A stretch of 64,000 nt of DNA from contig JAMXSV010000022.1 in the NCBI GenBank assembly GCA_027559495.1, positions 62,001 through 126,000 of the forward strand, written 5' to 3'. How positions within the stretch are numbered: the first letter of the stretch is position 1; each line of letters begins with the position of its first letter. A program made the translations under genes and the position numbers. The notes under the pieces were generated by a model that had not been told where the DNA came from, did not search any database, and saw only the letters and a program-made list of their open reading frames with translations. Source of the stretch: Aurifilum marmelostoma (lineage: Eukaryota; Ascomycota; Sordariomycetes; Diaporthales; Cryphonectriaceae). Shown piece after piece: positions 11,201 through 22,967 of the stretch.

Positions 11201-12460
11201 ATGACTACCACGCCACAGTGGGAGCCGAAGCTGGACGGCATTCCAGCTTCTAAGCTGATGAAACCCAGTCGAGACTCGACCTCTGAACAGCAGATGATGG
11301 AGAGGATGTACATCATGTGCGCTGTTCAGTTGCTACAAAAGCTCAAGATGGCACAGTGCACCAAGCCTCACTTCGAGAGATACCGCTCGTGGCTCATGGC
11401 CGAGTACGAACGGTACAAACAGCCAGAAGGCGTACCAGTAGTGCCGGACTCGGCTGCGATTGTCGCCATGAGTAGCGACGCGCGTCGAAGGAGTATCGAG
11501 GAATGTTACGAGAAGTCCAAAGGTACGCACATGTGGCCTGTAATCGAGGCTGCATGGCGAGTATACGTCAACATGATCGATATTGTTGAGGGACGAATCA
11601 AGCTACTCAGGGTTCTCATGACGGACAATCTACTGCCGCAATTTTACGATTGGACAAACGAGCTGAGCGACCTCCGACTGCTGTGGCATGCGTTCGGTGT
11701 TAGTAAGCCGCAGCTTCGTATTTTGGAAATCGGGGCTGGCACAGGAGGCACTACGGCTAGAGTTCTCGAGGGATTCAAGTCTGGGGGCAAGGAGCGGTTG
11801 TACGGCAGCTACACCTTCACTGATGTGTCGGCCACCTTCTTTGATGCAGCTCAAAAGCGGTTCACCGATTTTGATAGCATTGAATACCAGGCACTCGACA
11901 TCTCGCGGGATCCGCTGCAACAGGGTTTCGAGGCCGGTGCGTACGACCTTATCATCGCCTCCAACGTAAGTCTCATGTCCCGCCAACCCGTTTTGCTTCA
12001 ATCTAATCATTTGAGATCAAGGTATTGCACGCGACACCATGCCTGGTGGAGACGCTGAAGAACTGCCGCACTATACTACATCCCGAAGGCTATCTTTTCT
12101 TGCAAGAAATGTCTCCACGTGAGTCACCATACCCGCTCACATTGAAATAGATGAGAAGTGCTGACCAAAATATAGCGGGAAAATATCCCGATTATGTTGT
12201 GGTACGTAGGTATGACAATGATCGACGGGCAAGTTCTAACATTCAATTTTCAGGGTATGTTTCCGGGATGGTGGGCAGGCGACCCAGATGGACGCTCAAA
12301 CGGACCAACTATAAAGCCCGAGGAATGGGAAAAGCGGTTGCAGCAGGCGGGATTTGAAGGCCTCTATGCTCTGGCTTACGACAACGAGCCTCCGCTATAT
12401 TACAACGCTAACATGCTTGCTCGCGCCGCCGCAAGCACCGAACAGAACGTGCGGTCGTAG
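11201..12460 (+). CDS. Stand-alone PKS-type C-methyltransferase, 4 exons
   Basis: The exons are 11201-11965, 12022-12118, 12176-12201 and 12254-12460; all phases agree and the product is 364 aa. It matches the C-MeT domain of highly reducing PKSs. A helical lid precedes the SAM motif LRILEIGAGTGGTT (about residue 175), followed by YTFTDVSATFF, the LDISRDPLQQGF strand, YDLIIASNVLHATP, the CRTILHPEGYLFLQEMSP strand and the GMFPGWWAGDPDGR segment. The expected role is SAM-dependent alpha-methylation of a polyketide beta-ketothioester. No ketosynthase or carrier domain is attached, so it would have to act in trans, as the methyltransferase part of PsoF does in pseurotin biosynthesis. It is next to the gene with the divergent methyltransferase region and could replace that activity; this is inference. 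Confidence 0.88.
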
Positions 12461-14307
12461 GACAGAATTCAGTATCAAAGTATTGGTTTTAAAGAATAGC
12501 AGCCGCGCAAGCGACTCCTGTGGGTGGACCAAAACTTTAGCGGTGCTTGGTTGGGTACGGAGGCAGGTATGACACGGCGATTCAAACAAGGACGATAGCT
12601 ATAGTACCTGCTACTTAGCCCAGGGACGGGCATTCGTGATGAAGTCAGTACCCCTAGGACAATAAGAAGCAGCGAAAACGCATGTATAGTCTACAAATTA
12701 TAGGCAGCATGAGAGTCTAAGAAACTACCTAAGTATCCCGAATATCCTCAAACACGGGCAAACATCCCTCGATCCCGGTCCTCAAGAAACGCTGTGAGGG
12801 TTCAGCTCCGCAGACATCTTCTGGTCTCAAAATAGCCGAGTTCGCATTGAAATCCATTTGCAAAACAGTGGTCTTGTGACTACTGTCATTGTTCCTAAAC
12901 GCTACTTTCGAGAGGTCGCCAATGTGAGATGAATCAGAAATACGGAGCGACAGAGGAATTGGGAGTCATCACATCGATATCCCCCCTCACTCCCATCCCA
13001 TTTCGGGCGAGAATACCATGCCTCAACAGGCATTAATGCATAACCATATAACAACACAGCGCCACATATGTATTATATTGATTGGAGCTGAAAATCATTC
13101 ACACACAGGACACTCTTGAAGAGTTGTAGACAGGATTGGGCAGGGCTCGAACTCAAGATGCCTGGCAATCATTTCTTACTTCTAGGCAGACGTTTGGTCC
13201 TGATGGGATCAGCGCAACGCAGCTACCATCTGTCACAAAATATTGGAGCGTTGAATGGTCTATGAAGAATCCTAAAGGCTCTGTGCAGAAATTGCCGACG
13301 GCGTTGCGCTCGGGAATTTCAACACGCTCGGGAATATTCCTCGAAGACCTGTATCATAAGTTACACAACTTCTGTTGATATTGGGGGTAGTCATCAGTCC
13401 CTATTGCCCCGATTAAGCGTGCAACTAGAAAACATAAGAGCACATCAAAGAGACTTGAAAGAAAAGAAGTAAAAAGTAGAGTAATCATACCTTCACCGAC
13501 GAATGTAGATAAAGCGTGTGAACCCTGCCTTCTGTGATAACTCTTTGCGGAGTAGTACTCATCCAACCTAATTGGCCTTCGGCATTCCTTCTCGTAAGCG
13601 AGATGATTGACATTGGCCCGTGTGAATGTGGAGAACATGCCGAAAGCTTGTCTGGTCAGGCCGCCCTTGACTTGCGACGACTACAGCCTCTTCTGTGTCG
13701 GGTAAGGTTGTCAGCATTTCGCGGGCGGATGAAGATCCCAGCTCTCACGCCCCTTTCCGTAACATGGTGGAGAACCTCTTGAAATGTGAAAGTTCGAGAC
13801 AGAGGACGAGACCTTCCTCAAGTTCCTGTGGATGTCTTACATATCTCTCTATGTCAAAACTGGAATAAGTTGAAGCAGGAAGGGCGTAATGACGGAGGAT
13901 TGCAAACAATCCATGATCTTCACCTTTCAGAAGATCGAGTCCAACAATGTGGTCATAAACAAAGGATCATTCCTGATTCAGTAACAAATTACAAGCCTCG
14001 GCGCCTTCTGCCTCATGCTGACGATGTCCGAGTCACCAATGAGTTGGCAAATGCACGAGGGTTCCGCTGTATCTGCGGCTGCATTCGGCAGCGCTTATTC
14101 CCGCCGGCCTCCTAAAGTACGCATGTTCTTTTTCTGTTCTGTTAGGGGCTCAAGTGGCAGTGGCAATTGCCCCGCGAATTTGTTCATCCATCCATCCTCT
14201 TTTTATTCTTCCTCCCAAGATCGTGAGCTCAACACCCCCGCCTGGCCCTTGTTTGACACCCGCCTCTGTGTCCGTGTGGCAAAACTCAGGACGTAAATCC
14301 AAAGACA
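12461..14307. other. Intergenic region upstream of the MFS exporter
   Basis: This is 1.8 kb with no convincing gene. Several short open frames (for example 13786-14115) have no family signature and no splice-compatible partners. The last 200 bases hold a pyrimidine-rich stretch (about 14185-14250) suitable for the exporter promoter. Confidence 0.45.
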
Positions 14308-16747
14308 ATGTCTGAGCAGACTCATCCTCTCGATTCCGGGCGCACGATGGCGAACGAGCAGCCACATGATCTTCCAGAAAACGATAGCGAAAGCCAAGAG
14401 GTAACAGCTGGCAATACTTCTCTCCCAACGGATAAGAGAGAGGAGAACACCGACCACGCCACGGGGTTCCAGCTTTATGCTATCGTGGGAGCTTTGACTC
14501 TGATGATGTTTACCGTTCTTCTCGACGTGTCGATTTTGGGGACGGTAAGGCTTGTTTCTATATTGCCTCTTTGTCCAGGCAAGCCAAGTCGCGTGCAATA
14601 GCATGCTAACAAGTTGACTCAGGCAATTCCCAAGATTACAAGCGAATTCCACTCCGTCGCTGCCACAGGATGGTATGCAGGATGTTATCAATTAGCCAGG
14701 TAAACAACAACGCCCTGATGGGTCTATCAACCTCGTGATCACTTTACTGACAGTCCATGGTCGAATGACAGTTCATCGCTCCAACCGCTGACGGGAAAGA
14801 TATACTCCAACTTCAACTCCAAAGTACGTCGCCCAACACCTCGATACCACCAAGGTTTCGAGCTGACAGCGTCACGCAGTGGACGCTCCTCATTTTCTTC
14901 TTCGTGTTCGAGATTGGATCGCTGCTGAGTGGTGCAGCCAACTCGTCTGCCATGTTGATTGCAGGCCGGGCCATCGCTGGTTTGGGATCTTCGGGTTTGA
15001 ATAACGGTTCCATGACAATCATCGCCGGCGCGGTGCCACTAAAGCAAAGACCCGGTGAGTTCATCGCTTTTCAATGAAGACGAAGAAGCCAGAGAAAGGA
15101 TGCGACACTAACCGCGTGGTTGATAGTCTATATGGGGCTGATACTCGGAGGTGAGATAGAGACATATGCACCCTGCATGCTAAAGGTAGTCGGGAAGAGC
15201 GAACAACGCTAAACTCAGGCGATGCAGTCGGCCAGATCGGGGTCATTTCAGGGCCGCTCATCGGGGGTAGGTGCAGAATCAAGACGCGGAATATTGAGTG
15301 GCATAGTCAAAGAAGATTTGTGACTGATCTTGCATAGGTGCCTTAACTCAATATACTACCTGGAGATGGTGTAAGTGGGAGACAGACCCTACTATTGACC
15401 ATCAGTCACTATTTCAATTTGCATGTATCCTGACCGATCTTGGTGCTCCAGGCTTCTACATGAATTTACCTATTGGTGCAATTATTGCTGCATTCCTGAT
15501 ATTCCTCAACATTCCCGACCTGACAATCAAAGCACCGTTTACATGGAAGCTCTTTGTCAACACCATCGCACATGAGCTGGATCTCCTCGGGTTTACTCTC
15601 TTTGCCCCTGCGGCTGTCATGTTTCTCCTCGCTCTCGAATTCGGCGGGAACTCATATGCTTGGGACAGCTCTGTTATAATTGGTCTCTTCGTCGGCGCCG
15701 GTATGACAGCCATCGTCTTTTTCTTGTGGGAGTCGCGCGTTGGCGACAAGGCGATGCTACCTCTGCGAATCATCCGGGAGCGCATCATATGGACAAGTGC
15801 TGCCAACATGGCTTGCTTGATGGTATCCATGGTCGTTGCATCGGCATATCTGCCTACATACTTCCAAGCTGTTCGCGGAGATGAGCCGACCATGAGCGGA
15901 GTCTCGATGCTTCCCAGCATCCTTTCCCAGCTAGTCATGTCCATTGTGGCAGGCGTAGCCAGTAAGCAAATCATGAGCCCCGGTTTCTACATATGTTCTG
16001 CTAATGTTAATACCCACGATGCAGCCCCCAAGATAGGATATTATCTTCCTTGGGTTATTGTTGGTAATATCCTGATGGCTATTGGTAATGGGTTGCTCTC
16101 GACACTCACACCCTCGACTCCTACTGCACACTGGATCGGCTACCAGATTCTGCTAGGTGCTGGCCGTGGCTGTGGACTGCAAATGGTACATGACCTTGCT
16201 TTGTTGATCCGAAGAAAGCAAAGATGTCTGAATAACCGGCTAACTTTGCATTTGCAGGGTGTCATTGCTGTTCAAAACGCTGTTCAACCCTACCAAATTC
16301 CAGTAGCCATGGCATTCCTGATATTCTGCCAGAACTTCTCCGGATCCGTCTTTGTAAGTAGGGAACTTCGAAAGACGGTTGTCAGCAGCTGGTCCACAGA
16401 GCACGAAGCAAGATGCATCATACTGACTTTGGATGCCTTCATGCCAGACTGTTGTTGCTACCACGATCTTTACGCAAGGTCTCGCGAAAGAAATCCCTAT
16501 TTACGCCCCTTCCGTATCGCCTGCAGCGGCCGAAACCGCGGGCAGCAGTGCAAGCGGCGTGAGATCCTTACTTCCTGCTGGCAGCCCCGAACTGCCGGGC
16601 TTGTTGACGGCCTACGCGAAGAGCATCGACAATATATTCTATATGCTGTTAACTTGTGCGTGTCTCGCCTTCTTCGTCGGGATGGGAATGGGTTGGAAGG
16701 ATACCCGCCTGGACAAGACACCACAAGGGGAGAAGCAGGATGCTTGA
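14308..16747 (+). CDS. MFS drug/metabolite exporter, DHA2 (14-TM) type, 11 exons
   Basis: Plasma-membrane efflux transporter of the DHA2 family, like the aflatoxin-cluster pump. The exons are 14308-14544, 14623-14699, 14772-14823, 14880-15054, 15127-15150, 15219-15266, 15338-15370, 15452-15961, 16025-16185, 16258-16353 and 16448-16747. All phases agree and the product is 570 aa. The N-terminal ~55 residues are hydrophilic. TM1 carries LMMFTVLLDVSILGT, exon 2 WYAGCYQLA, exon 4 the LIAGRAIAGLGSSGLNNGSM segment, and exons 6-8 IGVISGPLIGGALT and WRWCFYMNLPIGA (motif C region). A terminal soluble tail ends in EKQDA. It is adjacent to biosynthetic genes, so export of the cluster product or self-protection is the likely role. 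Three exons are only 24, 48 and 33 bases, an unusually fragmented structure. Confidence 0.92.
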
Positions 16748-17292
16748 ACGATGCGTCTGGGGAAATTGAATTATATATTGCTACAAAACTGTGTGCGGGC
16801 CGGATATATGATATAACCGGGACGGCATATGTACGATATTGGTATTTCAACACGAGCATTCGTAGTGTTCTGTGTCGCAAGTTCCGCCGGGTCTTACTGG
16901 CGATATTAGATAATTTCAGCGAGATCACACTATTGCAGATCATGCACAATTCCCCGCCGCTGACCATATGTGGAACGGTAAGTAATAGTAATATGTCATA
17001 GAGGTTTTAGATTTCATCGTCAGAACATACATATCTGGTCTGATTGCGAATCTTGGCGCACCATTCTTTCGACCAAAAGCACCCTAAAAAGGTTGTGGGA
17101 GCTTGATTTCAGTGGGATGAGATCTTCACTCAAGTCCTGAGCGCTTAAGCATCAGGCGCCATTCTTAAGTGGTTTTATTTGACTACTTTACATGGCCCTG
17201 CGGAATTTACCCAGACGGACTTACCATTGGCATCAGAAGCTACCAGTGGTCTACAAACGACGGCTGTGTTGGTGGCCAGACTGTTTTCGATG
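16748..17292. other. Convergent 3' region between exporter and P450
   Basis: This is the shared downstream region of two convergent genes. No protein-coding signal is visible. Confidence 0.5.
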
Positions 17293-19527
17293 CTATGCCG
17301 AGATTTTTCTGAAAAGAAGTTCTTTGGTCACGTCAGGAACTGACTATATTTCGTGTATTTGTCAGTCTCCGTCATCAAATCGTCTCATAGTCTTGGTTCA
17401 AGAAGGAGGTAGAAAATTGAGACAAGAAGAGGTGAGAAAGAGATTTTATACTCACACTTGAACCATGAACGATATTTGCATAACGCTCCGTTGACCCATC
17501 GATGTTCTTTATATCGTAGTTGAGAAGGAAGGTACCAATGATCATCTTGATCTCGTTGATGGCGAAGAATCGGCCAGGGCATGCATGGCGGCCGTAGCCA
17601 AACGGAAGATGACTCGGCGTAACACTGACCATCTGATGGCGAGCAGCACCATCTATTCCGTCTTCCTTCTCTTGCTCCTGTAGCTTCGAGAAGCGCCAGG
17701 GGTCGAAGCGTGATGCGTCGGGAAAGATCTCGTCATCCTGGTTGTGGGCTGTTGAACATTCCAGAATGACACCAGCTGGGATAACCTGTCCATTGGATAA
17801 TGTTATGGGGCGCATAACTTTACGTTCGAAGCTGTCTGTATAAGCGCTTCGTCAACTTTCGCTCTGGAAGGCGTCCGGCATTGTTATGGGTGATAACAGT
17901 TCATTCTGACTTACGACTAGCGAAGGGATAGTAACGCATTGTCTCCTTAATAAAGCTGTCGACTTTCTTCATCGACTGAAGTGCAGGAGTTGTGAATTCC
18001 CCGTCGTTTTCTCGAAGTACACAGCGAACTTCGTCACGCAAATCTTCAATAACATCGCCGGGCATGACTGCCAGGGTATAGAACCTGAGAGTGTTTTCTT
18101 AGTTTATTTCCCTGATACGAAGTCGCCATGGTTCAACTCACACATTGGTAGATACGACGGTAGAGGTATCTGCGTCATTGAAAAATCAGACATCACTATA
18201 GCGGAAATATCGTAGAATGGTGAAACAAGGACCCAGATATATAACAGGTGTGGGGTTTCCTATGGCTGGCCGTAAAATCCCAAGGGACTGGGAGAGGAGG
18301 AATGAGAAAAGGGACGGGAGACTCATGCCCTAATACGACTTACGGATGGCCGCAAAACTTAGCGCGAGTTGCGTTCTGGCGAGCTTCCAAGTGCTCATGT
18401 CACCAAGATTGCCCTCGTTGTCGATCAACCACTGCAGTAGGTCATCTGGCTTCTGTTCGAGATCTCTCCTGGATTCCACCACTGGCTGCATGAATTTGAT
18501 AGCATGTTGTCTCCTCTCGTGGAGTCTTTTAACCTCGGGTAGCCTGGACGCTTTGAATGGCCGCAGCCATGGCGATACGTTCGACACGGCGTTGGCGGCC
18601 CCGATGACTTCAACTGTGTACTTGATAGCGGCCTCGAGGTAGTCTTCCGAGCGGCAGAGCTCTGGACCGACGAAAATGCGCCCGGACGCCTTGGCAACGA
18701 TCCTTAACAGAACCGAGTTAATCTTGACGGCTGTCCAGTCCTCGCATACCGGCATCTCGTCCCGAAAAGCAGACTGGACCTCATTTGCAAGATTCAGATT
18801 GACGCGGTCTGCGCGTATAGGTCAGACTCTGTTACCGCCTTCCCAGAACGTGGGAGGATAATTACATACTCAAAGCCGGAGTCAGGCGGGCTTTAAGCAC
18901 CCAAGACATAGCCATTTCACCTGGACTGATTCCTGTATATTTTGAATGTAGTGTCTGTGCTGTTGATTAGTGAATACGATCAAATATGGTTTCGTAACAA
19001 TAGATTGGAAAACTTTGTCACTACATGCCTGTACAATGGCATCATCGCGACTCAAAATGTTATCGGGAAGTTTGCGTAGTTCGGGGAGGAAGCGGGTTGA
19101 CACCACGACGACCTTTGTACCTTTGATCACGGTATGTCAGCAGTCTGCGGTCGATGAAGGGGAAGGGAGAAAAGTTCATTTTTAAACATACTTGTTGGAG
19201 TGACGATCCGGTACACTCCATCTTTGAACTGCATAGAAGGCGAGATGCGAGTTAATGCCTACGTAACTATCCGGAATATCCTTTCTCGCGAAGTGCACTT
19301 ACACGCTTGTACCCTTCCATGTATACTCTCTTGGCACCCTTGAGATATACTTCTCTTCTCTTTTCGTCACTACCCAGTTCGACACCGATCAAGGGGATCT
19401 CATTCCAGGCGCTGCGCGCCGTCACCGTCGTTTGCACCAACAGGACCGCAAGAGACACCGCAATAAATGTTACGATGACAGGCCATTTCTCATGGGCAAT
19501 GTGAAGAAAAGTCTCTAATTTGTCCAT
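17293..19527 (-). CDS. Cytochrome P450 monooxygenase, 9 exons
   Basis: Haem-thiolate oxygenase of the fungal ent-kaurene-oxidase-like group, with an N-terminal ER membrane anchor (FIAVSLAVLLVQT, about residues 20-35). The exons are 19527-19303, 19228-19192, 19120-19025, 18959-18870, 18808-18344, 18169-18142, 18084-17915, 17835-17456 and 17343-17293. Every phase agrees and the product is 513 aa, normal for the family. Diagnostic parts are SKYTGI in exon 4, the I-helix HTSTVVSTN across exons 5-6, the ExxR motif KETMR in exon 7, and the haem loop FGYGRHACPGRFFA with the Cys ligand in exon 8. Exon 9 encodes only the 16-residue end PDVTKELLFRKISA. It lies at the edge of the cluster and probably oxidises the product. 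Substrate unknown. Confidence 0.93.
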
Positions 19528-22500
19528 GTTTCTGGTCTTTAAGCACAAACCATGCAGAGTAATTATTGATGAGATTTGGTGTCATTCGTCCTCTTCTCGT
19601 GCCTCAAGGCTGGGCTCAACAAGAGCTGAGGACATTTTATAGCACTCGTTCCATATAAGATCCTACAGACCGTGAGACCCGAATTGTGGGTCAATGGTTG
19701 GGGGAAAATTCCGAGTGTAGTAGAGCGTGCAGCGAAATTACCGAGCAAAGGATGACTAGCTGTCGGGGTCCTTCAACAAAAAATGTGCGATTCATTTTTG
19801 AGACAAGCGCTGGAGGGAACTCACACCATTGAATATTTGTGGTATCTCTGACCGTGATGTTCGGTAAGGATCGTCTGCTATAAATATAAGGTGAATTCCT
19901 ACCACGCGCATGTGAGTGATGGGATGGCTGAATATTGGCGGGCATACATACTTACTGATGTTCATAGTAGAAAGGGAAAGGGGCAGCAGCCGGACAGCCA
20001 GCTACTGATGTTGTTTCTTCTTGGCTACTTTGGCATCCTTAACCTTGATTGCCCCTAGGGGGGGCCTTCACCCCCTGGGTTGGCAGCAACGCTAGGATGT
20101 GCCCCACTTATTTTCCTCCTGATTCTCCTGGGAAATTGTTAAGCAATATTCTATGCGTGCAGTGCACCAGTAACAGTACCGTGACAGAACTCAAGTCGGC
20201 ATGCTGCTGCGAATTTGTGGTGTCACACCTGGGTATGACGATTCGAATCTCCAAACGTCTAGGAGTTGCTATGTAATGACCACTAACGATGCAGTAGGGG
20301 CTATAGTATGCTCTAGGAGATGTGAGGTGTCTTCAGAAGAGCGGGCGCCATGGGAACATCACCAACAGGCTGCGCTATGGCATATTCAGAGAGAGATTTC
20401 ACGCGCTAGGACGTGACAAACATAGGAGGAAGCCATGTAATAATACTGAACGCAGTAAGCAGAAAGTTACACCAGCTCGTACTTTTCTCAAACGGTGCCG
20501 CAAGTACAAAGGCCTTGAATCATCTTACACTTCTTCACGCCACTTACGAACTTTGATTTGATAACTAGCATGTTTCTTTCCTCTAAAATGGCTTGTCAAC
20601 GATCCGATTCTCGATGTATAGAGATATTAGCTGGGTACAAGAGAAACCCACGGTAGCAAGATACCAAGGCTACATTGCAAGGTGATTCGATCTGACATAG
20701 GGCTTCGTGCAAAGCGCGGGGCTTTCTGCGAGACATTTGCGACCCGATGAATCAACCAAATTGGCTATGATTCATGGTTTTTCATGCCTGTGTGTCTACG
20801 GTATCAATGATCACTCTTGCGAAATGCTTTTTCTGGGTACTGGTTATGTTCATTTCAGGTGTTAGTTCCAAAACAACTATGGCTGTGTGTTCAGGGTGCC
20901 AAACCCTAAGGTGCGTTGAGAATCTTATTCGTATTGAGCACGGCGACCGTGGTTGGTTCAGACCAGATCGGGAGTCGATACCAAAAGGAGATGCTCACTT
21001 TCCGATAAAGAGGCAGTGCAACCCCCCAAGAGATGAACAACCCGCTTGACAGCTGGGATTTGTGCTTGATAGTTGGTTACGAGAATCACTTATTACTATT
21101 CACATGGCATTCCGACGACAACTTGGCCCTTCAAGGTACATGTCACGCCTGAGCACATCCTGATCAACGCGGCTTGATTTTCTAGCCATTGAACAAGGCG
21201 AACTGCATGTATCCCTACCCGTGCAGGGTGCTCGTACGCCGCTAGCCGAAATATCTAGTGGCTGATAAAGAATCGACACAAGTCTTCATCGCTGTAATGG
21301 AATCATACTCTATATGATTGCATAGACTGATTACCTGACCGCTCTGTTCCCCAGAGGGCAACCAGTTCAAAGCATGCTTGAATGCAACGATATTCATATT
21401 GATATGTATCACCTAACTGGGGGATTCCCTTTTTACACGGCTCTCGTCCAACGCAAAATGGCACGAACTATAAATATCCATTAGGCAGCTGAGGCCGGCA
21501 TATTATCCGACATGGTTTGGCGGCCAGAAACAGGACCTAATCCTGGGAAATAAGTCGTGAGATAACACAATGGCAAATTGAAAGAGAGGACGCGACGTAT
21601 TTGAACACGGAATACCCAACCATATCTGAATGATGGCTGTTTTAAGTCTCTCATTATACCGCGAAATGACCTCGTTTGTCTTTCAGGTTATCTGGTTCAA
21701 TAGCCGGTGATTGATACCTCTCCTTTCATCCTCACACCATGAACGGCTGGAACACCTTAGACACACCTACCGTGGCGAAATAATCTTCTGCTCCCGTCTT
21801 GCCTAACAATCAATCGATCGTGTAATCTCACACGGTCACGGCTATATTGATTAAAGTCGACATCCGTTGCCTCGCTTTCGTCTGGTAAGAGGTCGGGGAG
21901 ACCGGATGGAGCACGTTTCCATCGAGCAAGGAAAGGGGCACTTCTTAGCCCTGGACGATATCTCGGTAAATCAGTCGTAGCGACTTTACAAAACCGGAGA
22001 GCCATAGACGAGTAAAGAAAATCGCACCAGCAGCAACCGCTAAGTCATGGATAGCTACTAGTCCAGGAGGTCTGCAAGCTTTAAAGTAGTGCTGAGAGGC
22101 TCTCAGGAGAGACTCGAAGCCGCAGACTGGCCTCTGCACGCGGGCTGATCGATCCTCACCCCTGAGATACGACCCGGTAAAATGAAGAATTGTGTGTGGC
22201 GCAGCATTACGCAACCGCACGCGGCCCATAGAAGGTCTCCAGTGAATTCTGCTTAGGTGATCGGTGCATATTTTTCCCACTGTCTACGCGCACACCAAGG
22301 GCCGTAGGCGACTCGACCCTGACCTTCTATGAAGCGGTTCGGATGATGGTGGCCGGCTCACCAAAATATGTTCGTCGCCAAGCTGACGGGCCGCGCCCCC
22401 TAAAGTTTTGACGTTGGCTTGCGCGTCGCACGGTTGGCCAGTGAAGGGGCCTTGACCGTTGTGGAAGCCAGTCTTCGGGAAGGTCAAATTTAGCGACAAT

Positions 22501-22967
22501 ATACCCACATCAATCAAATGAACCCCAGTATTCTGCCAGGTATGGACGAATTCGCCCCTTTGTGCGGTCCACTCACAGCCAGTTATTCCGCTTCCAGTTG
22601 TATAGCACTGTAGCAATCAGGACAATACGAGATCGAGCGCTTCGGGAGATCAGCAACTCTCCGTCGTCATGGGTGGGCCGTGGCCAGACCATGGTCGATG
22701 TTTGATGGCGTAAAACGAAAAGGCCTTTATAATGGGCCTTGGGGACGGCCTCATCTCTCCGCCAGAGAGACCTTTTCTTCACGCCCACAATCTTCGTCAC
22801 TCTTTGGGAAGAAATAATTCTTGGGTACACACTCTTTTTTGTTACTTGCTATTATTATATACAAACATTCGTCTCTTAATACCAACTTCCGACACTCGTT
22901 TAGTCGCCTCTTTTTGTTTTCCCCCGAAGACCTTCGCATTTCAACACGCCCTTTCTCAAAAATCAAA
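19528..22967. other. 3.4-kb region without a recognisable gene; right border of the cluster
   Basis: I see no conserved protein, tRNA or transposon here. Short frames on both strands (for example minus strand 21945-22280 and 22284-22616) lack family features and cannot be chained through good splice sites. A TTTATAAT box at about 22726-22733 lies some 240 bases before the GH17 start and may be part of its promoter. Confidence 0.45.

Noticed and set aside
13136..13165. B-box-like GAGTTCGAGCCC on the minus strand, suggesting a tRNA gene
   Set aside because: No T-stem pairing and no A-box at the right distance.
21757..22616. Several 80-110-codon minus-strand frames
   Set aside because: Different frames with no phase-compatible introns between them and no recognised domain.
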